In this document: positions 35,263 through 43,845 of the stretch, piece after piece
How positions within the stretch are numbered: position 1 is the stretch's first letter
Layout: each line of letters begins with the position of its first letter
NCBI RefSeq assembly: GCF_007989625.1
Contig: NZ_BJUK01000001.1
Coordinates: forward strand, 96,213-160,212
Direction: 5' to 3'
DNA length: 64,000 bases
Origin: Bisbaumannia pacifica
Lineage (GTDB): Bacteria > Pseudomonadota > Gammaproteobacteria > Pseudomonadales > Halomonadaceae
Program-made: the position numbers and the translations under genes
Notes under the pieces: generated by a model
The model's database searches: none
What the model was told of the DNA's origin: nothing
What the model saw: the letters and a program-made list of their open reading frames with translations, nothing else

Positions 35263-36134
35263 CCCTGCTGCCCCAGGACAACCTGCCGCGCATCATTCAC
35301 GCCGCGCCCATCGGCATCTGTATCACCAATGCCGAGGGCCGCTTCGAGATGGTCAATCCCGCCTACTGCGATTTCTACGGCTACGCGGAGCAGGAGCTGC
35401 TGGGTCAGCACTTCACCCTGGTGGTGCCGGAGGCCGAGCGGGCGCGACTGACCGAGCAGCACCGAGCCTTTATCCACGGCGAAGCCGACCAAGAGTGTCG
35501 CGAAGAGCACGAGGTCCGCTGCAAGAACGGCGAGCGGCGTACCATCCTCGCCGAGGCCTCGCGCCTGGTGGATGCCCAGGGTGAGGTGAAGAAGGTCACC
35601 TATGTGGTGGATATCACCCGCCAGAATGCGCTGCAGCGGCGGCTCGCCTTCCTGGCCAGCCATGACGAGCTCACCGGGCTCCTCAATCGCCGTGCCGGCA
35701 TGAGCCGTCTCGACGAGGAGATTCGCCGCGGCCAGCGCTACGGCACGCTGTTGTCGGTGGCCATTATCGACCTGGACCATTTCAAGCGCATCAACGACCG
35801 CCACGGGCATGCCGTGGGCGATGAGGTGCTATGCGAGACCGCCGCGCTGATGCGCCAGGAGCTGCGTGCCAGCGATGCGCTGGTGCGCCTGGGGGGCGAA
35901 GAGTTCCTGGTGATCCTGCCTGGCGTCGACCGCCCCCGGGCCCTGGAGGCCATCGAGCGCCTGCGGCGCCTGATCGAGCTGACGCCCATGGGACAGCCGG
36001 GCCTGGCCCTCACCCTCTCCGCCGGGGTGGCGAACTGGCAGGCCGGGGAGAGCAGCCACCTCCTGCTGGAGCGGGCCGACAAGGTCCTCTATCGCGCCAA
36101 GGCGCGAGGGCGTAATCTGGCCTTAATGACCTGA
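35253..36134 (+). CDS. PAS-GGDEF diguanylate cyclase
   Basis: 293 residues from the ATG at 35253 (AGGAG 7 bases upstream), inside the end of the EAL gene. PAS sensor at residues about 8-125 (IIHAAPIGICITNAEGRFEM ... VTYVVDITRQ) and GGDEF domain at about 130-293, with active-site GGEEF at 214-218 and an inhibitory-site RASD at 205-208, exactly five residues before it. It should make c-di-GMP from two GTP, with product inhibition. Translationally coupled to an opposing phosphodiesterase, so the pair sets the local c-di-GMP level. Confidence 0.95.
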   Translation: MPLTLLPQDNLPRIIHAAPIGICITNAEGRFEMVNPAYCDFYGYAEQELLGQHFTLVVPEAERARLTEQHRAFIHGEADQECREEHEVRCKNGERRTILAEASRLVDAQGEVKKVTYVVDITRQNALQRRLAFLASHDELTGLLNRRAGMSRLDEEIRRGQRYGTLLSVAIIDLDHFKRINDRHGHAVGDEVLCETAALMRQELRASDALVRLGGEEFLVILPGVDRPRALEAIERLRRLIELTPMGQPGLALTLSAGVANWQAGESSHLLLERADKVLYRAKARGRNLALMT

Positions 36135-36160
36135 GACACGCTCACGCAAGGAGGCCTGAG

Positions 36161-36925
36161 ATGGTGGTGCTCGAACCCTACGCCCGCGGGGGCCCCTGGC
36201 CCGCCCGCCTGGTCACCGCGAGCCTGGGCCTGCTGGCCCTCTCCCTGGTGTCGATGGCCGGTGCCGGCCCGGCTTACCGCCTCGAGCTGATTGCCCTGGG
36301 CCGGGCCTTCGAGCTGCTGCGTCTGGGCGCCCTGCTGGGCGTCGCCGCGGCGCTGCTGGGGCTGCTGACCCTGGGCGTGGGGGCCTGGTATCGCCGCCCG
36401 CGGGCGGCCCTGGTCGGCATCCTGGTGCTGCTGGCGGTGGCGGTGACCCTGCTGATTCCCGCCCAGTACCTGCAACTCGCCCAGGCGGTGCCGCCGATTC
36501 ACGATATCACCACCGACACGGCCGACCCGCCGCCCTTCGTGGCCCTGGCCGCCGCCCGGGCGGCGGCGCCCAATGCCGTGGGCTATCCCCGCGCCTTCGC
36601 CGCCCAGCAGCAACGCGCCTATCCCGATCTGGCTCCCTTGAGGCTGCAGGCACCCCCGGCGCGAATCCTCGAGACCGCCGCGACCCTGATGCATGAGCGA
36701 GGCTGGGAGATCGCCGCGGTGAACGCGACCACCCTGGAGGCCACCGCCGCCACCCGCTGGTTCGGCTTTCGCGACGACCTGGTGCTACGCCTCACCGAGG
36801 ACGACGATGGCGTGCGCGTCGACATGCGCTCCGCCTCGCGGCTGGGGCGCAGCGATCTGGGCACCAATGCCGCGCGAATCCAGGCCTTCCTCAGCGCCCT
36901 GGAGAATCGCCTAGGGCGAGACTAG
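36161..36925 (+). CDS. DUF1499 family membrane protein
   Basis: 254 residues, AAGGAGG upstream of the ATG. Three hydrophobic segments (about 17-38, 48-75, 83-103), then a soluble DUF1499 domain beginning with the family signature PPIHDITTDTADPPPFVAL and ending in GVRVDMRSASRLGRSDLGTN. Function unknown. The last 15 bp overlap the 3' end of the convergent lytic transglycosylase gene. It may be read through from the c-di-GMP pair (26-bp gap). Confidence 0.88.
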   Translation: MVVLEPYARGGPWPARLVTASLGLLALSLVSMAGAGPAYRLELIALGRAFELLRLGALLGVAAALLGLLTLGVGAWYRRPRAALVGILVLLAVAVTLLIPAQYLQLAQAVPPIHDITTDTADPPPFVALAAARAAAPNAVGYPRAFAAQQQRAYPDLAPLRLQAPPARILETAATLMHERGWEIAAVNATTLEATAATRWFGFRDDLVLRLTEDDDGVRVDMRSASRLGRSDLGTNAARIQAFLSALENRLGRD

Positions 36926-38179
36926 CGCCTCCAGCAGGCGCCGGGTGGCGAAACCGTCCGCCGCCTCGCCGATGCTGCGCTGGAAGGCGCGCAGGCCACG
37001 CCGGGTATTGGGACCGAGGATGCCATCCGGGGTCCCGGTATCGAAGCCGCGCGCATTGAGGCGCTCCTGGAGCTCGCGCACCTGGCCCCGGGTCAACGGC
37101 TGTTCGCCCCGCGGCCAGGCACTCACTACACCGTCGCGGCCGGCGATCCGCTCGGCCAGGGTGCCCACCGCCAGGGCGTAGCTGGTGGCGTTGTTGTAGC
37201 GCAGGATGGCCCGGTAGTTGGGGCCCACCAGGAAGGCCGAGCCATTGGCCCCGGCCGGCACCAGCACCGAGGCCGCGGCGAAATCGGGCAGCGCCGCGCC
37301 ATTGACCCCACGCACGCCCATGGCGGCCCACTCATCGGCGCTACGCCGGGTGGCGAGCTCCGCCTGGGCGTAGTCGAAGCCCGCCGGCAACCTGACCTCA
37401 ACGCCCCAGGTCTCGCCGCGGCGCCAGCCCGCCTCGGCCAGGTAATTGGCGGTGGAGGCCAGCACATCGGGGATGCTGCCCCAGATGTCGCGCCGCCCGT
37501 CGCCGTCGCCATCCACCGCATAGGCCACGAAGCTGGAGGGGATGAACTGGGTGTGGCCCATGGCGCCCGCCCAGGAGCCGATCATCGCGTCCGCGGAGAT
37601 ATCCCCCGCCTCGATGATGCGCAGGGCCGCCAGCAGCTCGCCTCGGGCGAAGTCCCGGCGGCGTCCGTCATAGGCCAGGGTGGCCAGGGCCTCCAGGGTG
37701 GAGAAGCTGCCGAAATTGCCGCCATAATTGCTCTCGATGCCCCAGATCGCCACCAGGATCTCGGCGGGTACCCCGAAGCGCCGCGCCACGGCCTCGGCGG
37801 TCTGGCGATGATCGGCCAGCTTGGTGCGCCCCTGGTTGACCCGCTGGGCGGAGACGGCGGTGTCCAGGTACTCCCAGATGGGACGCACGAACTCCGGCTG
37901 GTAGCGATCCAGCTCGATCACCCGGGGACGATAGCGCAGGCCGTCCAGGGCCTGGGCCAGGGTCGCCTCGCCGATGCCCTCGGCACGGGCCTGGCGGCGG
38001 AACTGAGCCAACCAGCCAGTGAAGTCGGCGGGCGGCTGCGCCTCGGCGGCGGCCTCGGCGGGCGCCTCCGCGACCCGGGCGGGGGACTCGTCGGCGTCGC
38101 CGGCCCGCGCCTCGGGAGGCGTCGCCTGGCATCCGGCCAGCACGAGAAGAAGAAGGGGGAGCATCAGTGACCTGGGCAT
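36911..38179 (-). CDS. Lytic murein transglycosylase, MltB-like lipoprotein with PG-binding domain
   Basis: 422 residues. Lipoprotein signal with lipobox LVLAGC (Cys17), then an Ala/Glu-rich linker, an SLT_2/MltB catalytic domain (catalytic Glu in AIWGIESNYGGNFGSFST; SWAGAMGHTQFIPSSF) and a C-terminal PG_binding_1 domain (LTRGQVRELQERLNARGFDT, then ILGPNTRRGLRAFQ). Cleaves peptidoglycan glycan strands with 1,6-anhydro ends, anchored in the outer membrane. AGGAA lies just upstream of the ATG. It follows the DUF3429 gene by 67 bp. Confidence 0.94.
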   Translation of the reverse strand: MPRSLMLPLLLLVLAGCQATPPEARAGDADESPARVAEAPAEAAAEAQPPADFTGWLAQFRRQARAEGIGEATLAQALDGLRYRPRVIELDRYQPEFVRPIWEYLDTAVSAQRVNQGRTKLADHRQTAEAVARRFGVPAEILVAIWGIESNYGGNFGSFSTLEALATLAYDGRRRDFARGELLAALRIIEAGDISADAMIGSWAGAMGHTQFIPSSFVAYAVDGDGDGRRDIWGSIPDVLASTANYLAEAGWRRGETWGVEVRLPAGFDYAQAELATRRSADEWAAMGVRGVNGAALPDFAAASVLVPAGANGSAFLVGPNYRAILRYNNATSYALAVGTLAERIAGRDGVVSAWPRGEQPLTRGQVRELQERLNARGFDTGTPDGILGPNTRRGLRAFQRSIGEAADGFATRRLLEALVSP

Positions 38180-38246
38180 CTCGAGTTCCTGCTTTCCTTG
38201 GCAATGAGCGCAGATGATCGCCCAGAATGGCCCTCGAGACCAGGCA

Positions 38247-38702
38247 TCAGCCGGCCGCCAGGCGCCAGATCACCAGGCCATGGCAGGCCAGCACCACCAG
38301 GGTCAGCAGCCAGCGCAGCGACAGGTACCAAGCCGGCAGCGCGAGGCGCCGCCGATGCCGCTGCTCCAGGCCCATCACCAGCACGAACCCCAGCGCCAGC
38401 AAGCCGGTGCCGGCGAGGCCGCCGACCAGCAGCGCCGGCCAGGCCAGCAGGCTGGGCGCCATGCTGGCCAGCCACCGGCCTCTCGTCGCGACTTCCGCGG
38501 AACGCGGGGCGACCATCACCAGCCCCCAGTGGATACCGCCGAGGAAGGAGAGGATCACCGCGCCATAGGCGAGGAAGGCCATCAGCAGCGCCGCCTGCCA
38601 AGCCACGGGCGCCAACCACATTCCCGAGGCGGTGGCCAGGAAGGGCGCCAGGCCGCCGAGCCCTAGTTGCCAGGGCAGGCGCGATTCCATTGCTGGCGTC
38701 AT
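38247..38702 (-). CDS. DUF3429 family membrane protein
   Basis: 151 residues with four or five membrane helices. Fits DUF3429: LGLGGLAPFLATASGMWLAP and AVILSFLGGIHWGLVMVAP are the family core. The ATG overlaps the cryptochrome stop by 4 bp (ATGA). DUF3429 genes often accompany photolyase/cryptochrome genes; the role is unknown. Confidence 0.86.
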   Translation of the reverse strand: MTPAMESRLPWQLGLGGLAPFLATASGMWLAPVAWQAALLMAFLAYGAVILSFLGGIHWGLVMVAPRSAEVATRGRWLASMAPSLLAWPALLVGGLAGTGLLALGFVLVMGLEQRHRRRLALPAWYLSLRWLLTLVVLACHGLVIWRLAAG

Positions 38703-40105
38703 GAGCGACACTCCTGCGGGTCGATCATCTCGTGCCGCCAGGCCTCGGGAACGACCCGGGGCGGCGAAAAGTGCTCGGGCGCCAGCCGCCAGGGCTGGTG
38801 ACGCCCCAGGCCGGCGGGCAGCTCCGCCAGGGCCGGCAGCCAGTGGGCGACATAATCGCCGCGAGCATCGTAGTGGCGTGCCTGACGCAGCAGGTTGAAG
38901 TAGCGATCGCCGCGGGGGTCCCGCCCCACCCCGGCCACATAGCGCCAGTTGCCCCAGTTGCTGGCCACATCGTAGTCCACCAGGGCATGCTCGAACCAGG
39001 CCGCCCCCAAGCGCCAGTCGACGCCCAGGTCCTTGACCAGGAAGCTGGCCACATTCTGGCGCGCGCGGTTGGAGAGCCAGCCGGTGGCGGCCAGCTCGCG
39101 CATGGCCGCGTCCACGAAGGGCAGGCCGGTATCGCCGCGGCGCCAGGCCTCGAAGGCCGCATCGGGGGGCGGCAGGCGCCGCGGGCCGAACAGCCCCCGC
39201 CCCTCCTGACGGGCCGCCCAGAAGAAGTAGTCGCGCCACCAGAGTTCGAAGATCACCCAGTAGCTGGAGTCATTGGCGCCATAGGCGGCCTCCCAGTCGC
39301 GTACCGCCCGATGGACCTGGCGGGCCGACAGGCAGCCCAGGGCGAGCCAGGGGGAGAGGCGAGTGGAGAAGTCCGCCCCCAGCAGGCCATTGCGCGTCTG
39401 CTTGTAGCGGGCGATGGTGCCGCCCTCCCGACACACGGCCGCGAGGCGCGCCAGGCCCTGGGCCTCGCCCCCGTGATACTCGAAGCCGCCGCGGGGATCG
39501 GGGCGCCAGCGGTGGGCCCGACCGCAGACCTCGACCAGGGGCGGCAGACCACGAGAGGCATCGCGGGGCCAGGGCGGCAGGGTGATGGCCGCCGGCCGGG
39601 GGGCCTCGACCCGGCAGGCGGCCTCGACCCGGCGCCGGAAGGCCGAGAAGCTGGCGGGCAGGGCCTCCGGCGCGAAGGGCAGCGCCGCCTCCTCGAGCAG
39701 GGTGCCTCCCTCCCGGGGCCGCAGCCGTACGCCACCGGGCAGGGTCTCGGCGAGGCGCGCCAGTTGCTCGCCACGCTCCTGACTGGCCGGCACCCGAACC
39801 CGGACTTCGTCGACCCCGTGGGTGGCCACCAGCTCGGCGAGGGTCGCCACCGGCTCGCCAACCCTCACCAGCAGGTCGCTGCCACGCTTGAGCAGCTCGC
39901 CGCGCAGGGCGATCAGGCTCTGCCACAGGAAACGCCGTCGGGGCGCCCCCATGCGTGGCCAGTCGAGCCCCTCCCCCGGGGGGACGAGCTGCTCGGGAGA
40001 GAGCAGATAGACGCAGAGCAGGGCCTCCGGGGGCGACTCGAAGCTGAGCAAGGGGTTATCCCCCAGGCGCAGGTCCTCGGTGAACCAGATCAGGGTGGTA
40101 CTCAT
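38699..40105 (-). CDS. DASH-family cryptochrome/photolyase
   Basis: 468 residues from the ATG at 40105 (GGGGAGG upstream). N-terminal photolyase antenna domain (TTLIWFTEDLRLGDNPLL) and C-terminal FAD domain. DASH-specific features: RYKQTRNGLLGADFSTRLSP, GANDSSYWVIFELWWRDYFF, VDYDVASNWGNWRYVAGVG and FNLLRQARHYDARGDYVAHW. DASH proteins repair UV dimers in single-stranded or looped DNA and may signal blue light. Coupled by ATGA overlaps with the DUF2256 gene upstream and DUF3429 downstream. Confidence 0.93.
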   Translation of the reverse strand: MSTTLIWFTEDLRLGDNPLLSFESPPEALLCVYLLSPEQLVPPGEGLDWPRMGAPRRRFLWQSLIALRGELLKRGSDLLVRVGEPVATLAELVATHGVDEVRVRVPASQERGEQLARLAETLPGGVRLRPREGGTLLEEAALPFAPEALPASFSAFRRRVEAACRVEAPRPAAITLPPWPRDASRGLPPLVEVCGRAHRWRPDPRGGFEYHGGEAQGLARLAAVCREGGTIARYKQTRNGLLGADFSTRLSPWLALGCLSARQVHRAVRDWEAAYGANDSSYWVIFELWWRDYFFWAARQEGRGLFGPRRLPPPDAAFEAWRRGDTGLPFVDAAMRELAATGWLSNRARQNVASFLVKDLGVDWRLGAAWFEHALVDYDVASNWGNWRYVAGVGRDPRGDRYFNLLRQARHYDARGDYVAHWLPALAELPAGLGRHQPWRLAPEHFSPPRVVPEAWRHEMIDPQECRS

Positions 40106-40245
40106 GGCTGTCGCCTCCCCTCGCGCTTGCAGCGCTGGCTGCAGTAGCGCACCTCGTCCCAGCAGCGCGCCCACTTGCGCCGCCACGCGAAGGGACGCCC
40201 GCAGTACAGGCAGGACTTGCTAGGCAGGTCGACCTTGCGAATCAT
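40102..40245 (-). CDS. DUF2256 small zinc-ribbon-like protein
   Basis: 47 residues from the ATG at 40245 (GAGG 6 bases upstream). Four cysteines form a probable zinc site: CLYCGRPF and YCSQRC, with the diagnostic WRRKWARCWDEVRYC. DUF2256 genes typically precede cryptochrome/photolyase genes, as here (4-bp overlap with the DASH gene). Function unknown; a role in cofactor or DNA contact is speculation. Confidence 0.9.
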   Translation of the reverse strand: MIRKVDLPSKSCLYCGRPFAWRRKWARCWDEVRYCSQRCKREGRRQP

Positions 40246-40256
40246 GGAAGGCCTCA

Positions 40257-40303
40257 TTGGACAAATGATGTACACAATATAAATCAATGTACAAGATTTG
40301 GCC
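40257..40303 (-). promoter_or_regulatory. TGTACA dyad at the DASH-cryptochrome operon promoter
   Basis: Imperfect inverted repeat: left arm GGACAAATGATGTACA (40259-40274) and right arm TGTACAAGATTTGGCC (40288-40303) match at 13 of 16 positions, separated by 13 bp. On the minus strand TTGTAC with TACATC 16 bp downstream could be the promoter, giving a leader of about 20 nt to the DUF2256 gene. The layout resembles operators of B12/light-sensing LitR/CarH-type MerR regulators. Confidence 0.55.
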
Positions 40304-40327
40304 ATCACCCTGGCTCCGTAAACGACG

Positions 40328-40349
40328 CGGGCCACCCCAAGGTGGCCCG
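40328..40349 (-). terminator. Stem-loop after mrp cluster 1
   Basis: CGGGCCACC (40328-40336), loop CCAA, GGTGGCCCG (40341-40349): perfect 9-bp stem 29 bp past the mrpG stop on the minus strand, upstream of the DUF2256 promoter. Only a short TTT follows, so strength is uncertain. Confidence 0.55.
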
Positions 40350-40378
40350 ATCACATCGTCATGGGTCGCCGCGACGCC

Positions 40379-40783
40379 CTAGTCGGGATCGTCCTCCCGG
40401 GGCCGGCGCCGGGCATTGGCCTCGGTCTCCAGGCCGCTCTTCAGCTCATGGGTCAGGGGATCATAGTTGGGGCGAAGCTCGTCCTTGACGGTGCCGCTCC
40501 ACAGCCGGGAGCCGACGAAGTAGCCGGCGCGGCCGATCACATGGGCGGCCACCGGCGCGGTCATCAGGATAAAGACGATCACCCCGAAGGCCCGAGCCAC
40601 CACCGCCACCTCGGCGAAGTGCAGGGCCACCGCCACCATCACCAGGCTCACCCCCAGGGCGGCGGCCTTGGTGGTGGCATGCATGCGGGTCAGCAGGTCC
40701 GGCAGGCGCAGCACCCCCACCGCCGCCAGCAGCATGAAGACGGCGCCGCTGAGCAGCAGGGTTCCCTTGATCACCTCAATCAT
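40379..40783 (-). CDS. mrpG: Na+/H+ antiporter subunit MrpG (cluster 1)
   Basis: 134 residues, three membrane helices, with PF03334 features: LLAAVGVLRLPDLLTRMHAT, then KAAALGVSLVMVAVALHF and ILMTAPVAAHVIGRAGYF. The hydrophilic C-terminal tail (about 95-134) is longer than in many MrpG. Last gene of the seven-gene cluster, overlapping mrpF by 8 bp. Confidence 0.94.
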   Translation of the reverse strand: MIEVIKGTLLLSGAVFMLLAAVGVLRLPDLLTRMHATTKAAALGVSLVMVAVALHFAEVAVVARAFGVIVFILMTAPVAAHVIGRAGYFVGSRLWSGTVKDELRPNYDPLTHELKSGLETEANARRRPREDDPD

Positions 40784-41045
40784 CGCGGGGTCCTCCGCGC
40801 TCCAGGAAACGCGCGAAGCCGATGGCGGCCAGGAAGGCCATCAGCGCCATGACGATGGTCACGTCGAGGAAGCTCGCCACATCGGTGTGGATGCTGATGA
40901 CCCCGATGATGCCGACGATCAGGGTCGAGAAGAGCTCCAGGGCCACCACCCGGTCGGGCAGGCTGGGCCCCTTGATCAGGCGCACGAAGGCCAGGCAGAG
41001 CGCCAGCCCCATCAGCGCCAGGCTGAGCTTGATTACGGCATCCAT
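40776..41045 (-). CDS. mrpF: Na+/H+ antiporter subunit MrpF (cluster 1)
   Basis: 89 residues, three helices. Typical MrpF core VRLIKGPSLPDRVVALELFS, then FLDVTIVMALMAFLAAIGFA. Small structural subunit of the heteromeric inner-membrane Mrp complex. It starts 12 bp after mrpE. Confidence 0.94.
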   Translation of the reverse strand: MDAVIKLSLALMGLALCLAFVRLIKGPSLPDRVVALELFSTLIVGIIGVISIHTDVASFLDVTIVMALMAFLAAIGFARFLERGGPRDD

Positions 41046-41057
41046 GGCGACTCCTTA

Positions 41058-41531
41058 TCAGCGAAACAGGGCCAGGGCGCGGCGTTCCATCTCGGCGAGC
41101 CCGTCGCGCAGCGACTCCTCGTCATCGAGGAACATGGCGTGGATATACAGCACCCGGCGATCATCGGAGACATCCAGGCTGAGGGTGCCCGGGGTCAGCG
41201 AAATCAGGTTGGCGACGAAGGTGATCTCGAAGTCGGTCTTGGCGGTGAGCGGCATGGCGATCACCCCGGGGCGCATGTGCCAGGGCGGGGTGACGATATC
41301 GAAGGCGACGCGCAGGTTGGCCGTGACCAGCTCCTTGATAAAGAAGCCCACGAAGAGCAGCAAGCGCGGCACCCGCTGGGCATAGCCCGCCAGCCCCGGC
41401 ACCTGGGACTGGATCAGCGCCAGGGCCAGATAGCCGAACACCAGGCCGGCGAGCAGGTTGAGGCCGGAGAAGTCGCCGGTCAGCACCACCCAGGCCAGGG
41501 TCAGCAGCAGGTTCCAGGCCGCGCCGATCAT
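41058..41531 (-). CDS. mrpE: Na+/H+ antiporter subunit MrpE (cluster 1)
   Basis: 157 residues from the ATG at 41531, overlapping the mrpD stop by 4 bp. Two or three N-terminal helices and a cytoplasmic domain. Family motifs [20 protein letters not shown], then [16 protein letters not shown] and [10 protein letters not shown]. MrpE lies at the periphery of the complex and supports its assembly. Confidence 0.94.
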   Translation of the reverse strand: MIGAAWNLLLTLAWVVLTGDFSGLNLLAGLVFGYLALALIQSQVPGLAGYAQRVPRLLLFVGFFIKELVTANLRVAFDIVTPPWHMRPGVIAMPLTAKTDFEITFVANLISLTPGTLSLDVSDDRRVLYIHAMFLDDEESLRDGLAEMERRALALFR

Positions 41532-43036
41532 GGCGTCACCTCCGTGCCCAGCACCGCCTCGATATAGCGGCCGGGGTCCATCAGCTGTGCCGCCGAGGCC
41601 TCGGCCAGGGCGTAGATGGGCGCCCCGTAGAGGCCGATGGCCAGGGTACACAGCGCCAGGCCGACGATGGGCAGGTAGAGCAGCCACTGTTCGCGCTGGG
41701 AGGGGGCCTCCGGGGCGGGCTCGGCGTCCTCCGGGGCGGCCTTCCAGAACGCCTCGGCCCAGATCTTGACCATCGAGTAAAGGGTCAGCAGGCCCACCAG
41801 CAGCGCCACGAAGGTGACCCCGTAGGCCTCGGCCTCGAGGCCGGCGCGGATCACCACGAACTTGGCGAAGAAGCCCGACAAGGGCGGCAGCCCGGCCAGG
41901 GAAAAGGCCGGAATCAGGAACAGCACCGCCAGCCAGGGGTGGCTCTTGTAGAGGCCGCCGAGCTTCTTGAGCTGGTAGCTGCCCTTGAGGCGATGGACGA
42001 AGCCGCTGACCAGGAACAGATTCGTCTTCACGATGATGTGGTGCATGATGTAGAAGACGCCGCCTACCAGGGCCAGCGGCGTGAACAGCGCCAGTCCCAG
42101 GATCATGTAGCCAATCTGGCTGACGATATGGAACGACAGGATGCGCCGGAACTCGAACTGGGCCGCCGCGCCCAGCACCCCGGTGAGCATGGTCAGGCCA
42201 GCCCCCCAGAGCAGGATCTCGTGGGTGTAGTCGGGGCTCTGATTGAAGATCAGGGTAAAGACCCGGTAGAGCGCGTAGACCCCGACCTTGGTCAGCAGGC
42301 CGGCGAACAGCGCCGAGACCGCCACCGGCGGCGTGTGGTAGGAGGCCGGCAGCCAGAAGAACAGCGGGAAGGCGGCGGCCTTGATGCCGAAGGCGACCAT
42401 GAACATCATCGCCAGCACGTCCACCAGCCCGCCCTCCTCCAGCTGCCCCAGGCGCTGGGCGATATCGGCCATATTGAGGGTACCCACCAGGCCGTAGAGC
42501 AGCCCCACGGCGCTGAGGAAGATCACCGAGGAGAGCAGGTTCAGGGCCACGTACTTGATGGCGCCCTCCATCTGCGCCTTCTCGCTGCCCAGGATCAGCA
42601 GCGCGAAGGAGGCCACCAGCATCACCTCGAACCACACATAGAGGTTGAAGATATCGCCGGTGAGGAAGGCCCCCGCCACCCCGGCCAGCAGCAGATGCAT
42701 CAGCGGGAAGTAGCCGAAGGCCTCGTGACCGCGGCCGACGGTGGCCAGCGAGAAGAGCGCCACGGCGAAGCCAATGATGCCGGTGAGCACCACCATGATG
42801 GCGCCCAGCAGGTCGGCCACCAGGCTGATGCCGAAGGGCGCCGGCCAGTTGCCCATGTGCATGACCTGGATGCCGTCGCGGCTCACCGAGGCCAGCAGCC
42901 ACAGGCTGGTGATCAGCAGGGCGGCGGTGCCTGCCACCGCCACCAGGCGCTGCATGCTGCGCAGGCGCCAGAACAGCAGCGACAGGGCCCCGGAGAAGAG
43001 CGGAATCAGGATCGGCAGTGCCACCTCGGGATTCAC
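41528..43036 (-). CDS. mrpD: Na+/H+ antiporter subunit MrpD (cluster 1)
   Basis: 502 residues, about 14 helices, homologous to respiratory complex I subunits NuoM/N. Conserved proton-path segments: [20 protein letters not shown] (with the key Glu), [20 protein letters not shown] and [18 protein letters not shown]. Together with MrpA it forms the proton/sodium-translocating core. Overlaps both mrpC and mrpE by 4 bp. Confidence 0.96.
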   Translation of the reverse strand: MNPEVALPILIPLFSGALSLLFWRLRSMQRLVAVAGTAALLITSLWLLASVSRDGIQVMHMGNWPAPFGISLVADLLGAIMVVLTGIIGFAVALFSLATVGRGHEAFGYFPLMHLLLAGVAGAFLTGDIFNLYVWFEVMLVASFALLILGSEKAQMEGAIKYVALNLLSSVIFLSAVGLLYGLVGTLNMADIAQRLGQLEEGGLVDVLAMMFMVAFGIKAAAFPLFFWLPASYHTPPVAVSALFAGLLTKVGVYALYRVFTLIFNQSPDYTHEILLWGAGLTMLTGVLGAAAQFEFRRILSFHIVSQIGYMILGLALFTPLALVGGVFYIMHHIIVKTNLFLVSGFVHRLKGSYQLKKLGGLYKSHPWLAVLFLIPAFSLAGLPPLSGFFAKFVVIRAGLEAEAYGVTFVALLVGLLTLYSMVKIWAEAFWKAAPEDAEPAPEAPSQREQWLLYLPIVGLALCTLAIGLYGAPIYALAEASAAQLMDPGRYIEAVLGTEVTP

Positions 43037-43380
43037 GTATCGGTATCCTTCATCTGGTCCAGGTCATCGGCCTTGACGATCTCGTAGGCCCGGCGAATCA
43101 GCACCACGGCGAAGGAGAGCACGCCGAAGGCGATCACGATGGCGGTCAGCACCAGCGCCTGGGGCAAGGGGTCGGCCACCAGACCCAGCGGCGCCGTGGC
43201 GCCCTCGGGCACCAGCGGCGGGGCCCCGCGGCGCATGCCGGCGGAGGCGAAGATCAGCAGGTTGGCGGCGTTGGAGAGCAGCATCAGGCCGATCACCAGC
43301 TTGACGATGGAGCGCCGCAGCATCATGTAGATGGCGGTGGCATAGAGGATGCCGATCGCCAGGGCCATCAAGGGTTCCAT
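43033..43380 (-). CDS. mrpC: Na+/H+ antiporter subunit MrpC (cluster 1)
   Basis: 115 residues, three helices, NuoK-like. Motifs [32 protein letters not shown] and [20 protein letters not shown]. It follows mrpB after 27 bp and overlaps mrpD by 4 bp. Confidence 0.95.
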   Translation of the reverse strand: MEPLMALAIGILYATAIYMMLRRSIVKLVIGLMLLSNAANLLIFASAGMRRGAPPLVPEGATAPLGLVADPLPQALVLTAIVIAFGVLSFAVVLIRRAYEIVKADDLDQMKDTDT

Positions 43381-43407
43381 GGCACACCTCCCGTGGTTGC
43401 ACGGTGA

Positions 43408-43845
43408 TCAGTCATGGCTCACCTCCTCGCTGTCCCCTTCCATCAGCGCCAGCACCGCGATCAGCACCGAGCCCTGGACCACCAGGTAGACGCCGATATC
43501 GAAGATCAAGGGGGTGGAGAACTTGAAGTCGATCCAGGGAATCGTCCACCACTGGGCGGTCAGGAAGGGCTGCCCCTGCCACCAGGCCGGCAGCGCCGAG
43601 ATCACCCCCAGGCAGAGTCCCAGGCCGATCAGGTCCTGGGGGGCTACCCGCAGCATCTGCCGGGTGGCCCGGGGACCGAAGGCGAAGAGGTAGAGGGCGA
43701 AGGCCCCCGAGGCCACCAGGCCGGCGATAAAGCCACCCCCCGGCTCGTCGTGGCCGCGCAGCAGGAGAAACACTGAAAACAGCAACTGCAGCGGCATCAG
43801 CAGGCGTGCCGCCACGTGCAGGATCAGGGTGCCCGATCTAATCAT
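43408..43845 (-). CDS. mrpB: Na+/H+ antiporter subunit MrpB (cluster 1)
   Basis: 145 residues from the ATG at 43845, overlapping mrpA by 8 bp. Separate MrpB subunit with four helices: [20 protein letters not shown] is the family signature, and [20 protein letters not shown] closes the fold. In cluster 2 the equivalent domain is fused to MrpA, so here the organism carries both architectures. Confidence 0.95.
   Translation of the reverse strand: MIRSGTLILHVAARLLMPLQLLFSVFLLLRGHDEPGGGFIAGLVASGAFALYLFAFGPRATRQMLRVAPQDLIGLGLCLGVISALPAWWQGQPFLTAQWWTIPWIDFKFSTPLIFDIGVYLVVQGSVLIAVLALMEGDSEEVSHD

Noticed and set aside
40257..40303. Exact LitR consensus TRTACA-N12-TGTAYA
   Set aside because: The two TGTACA blocks are 13 bp apart, not 12, so I list it only as a related dyad.
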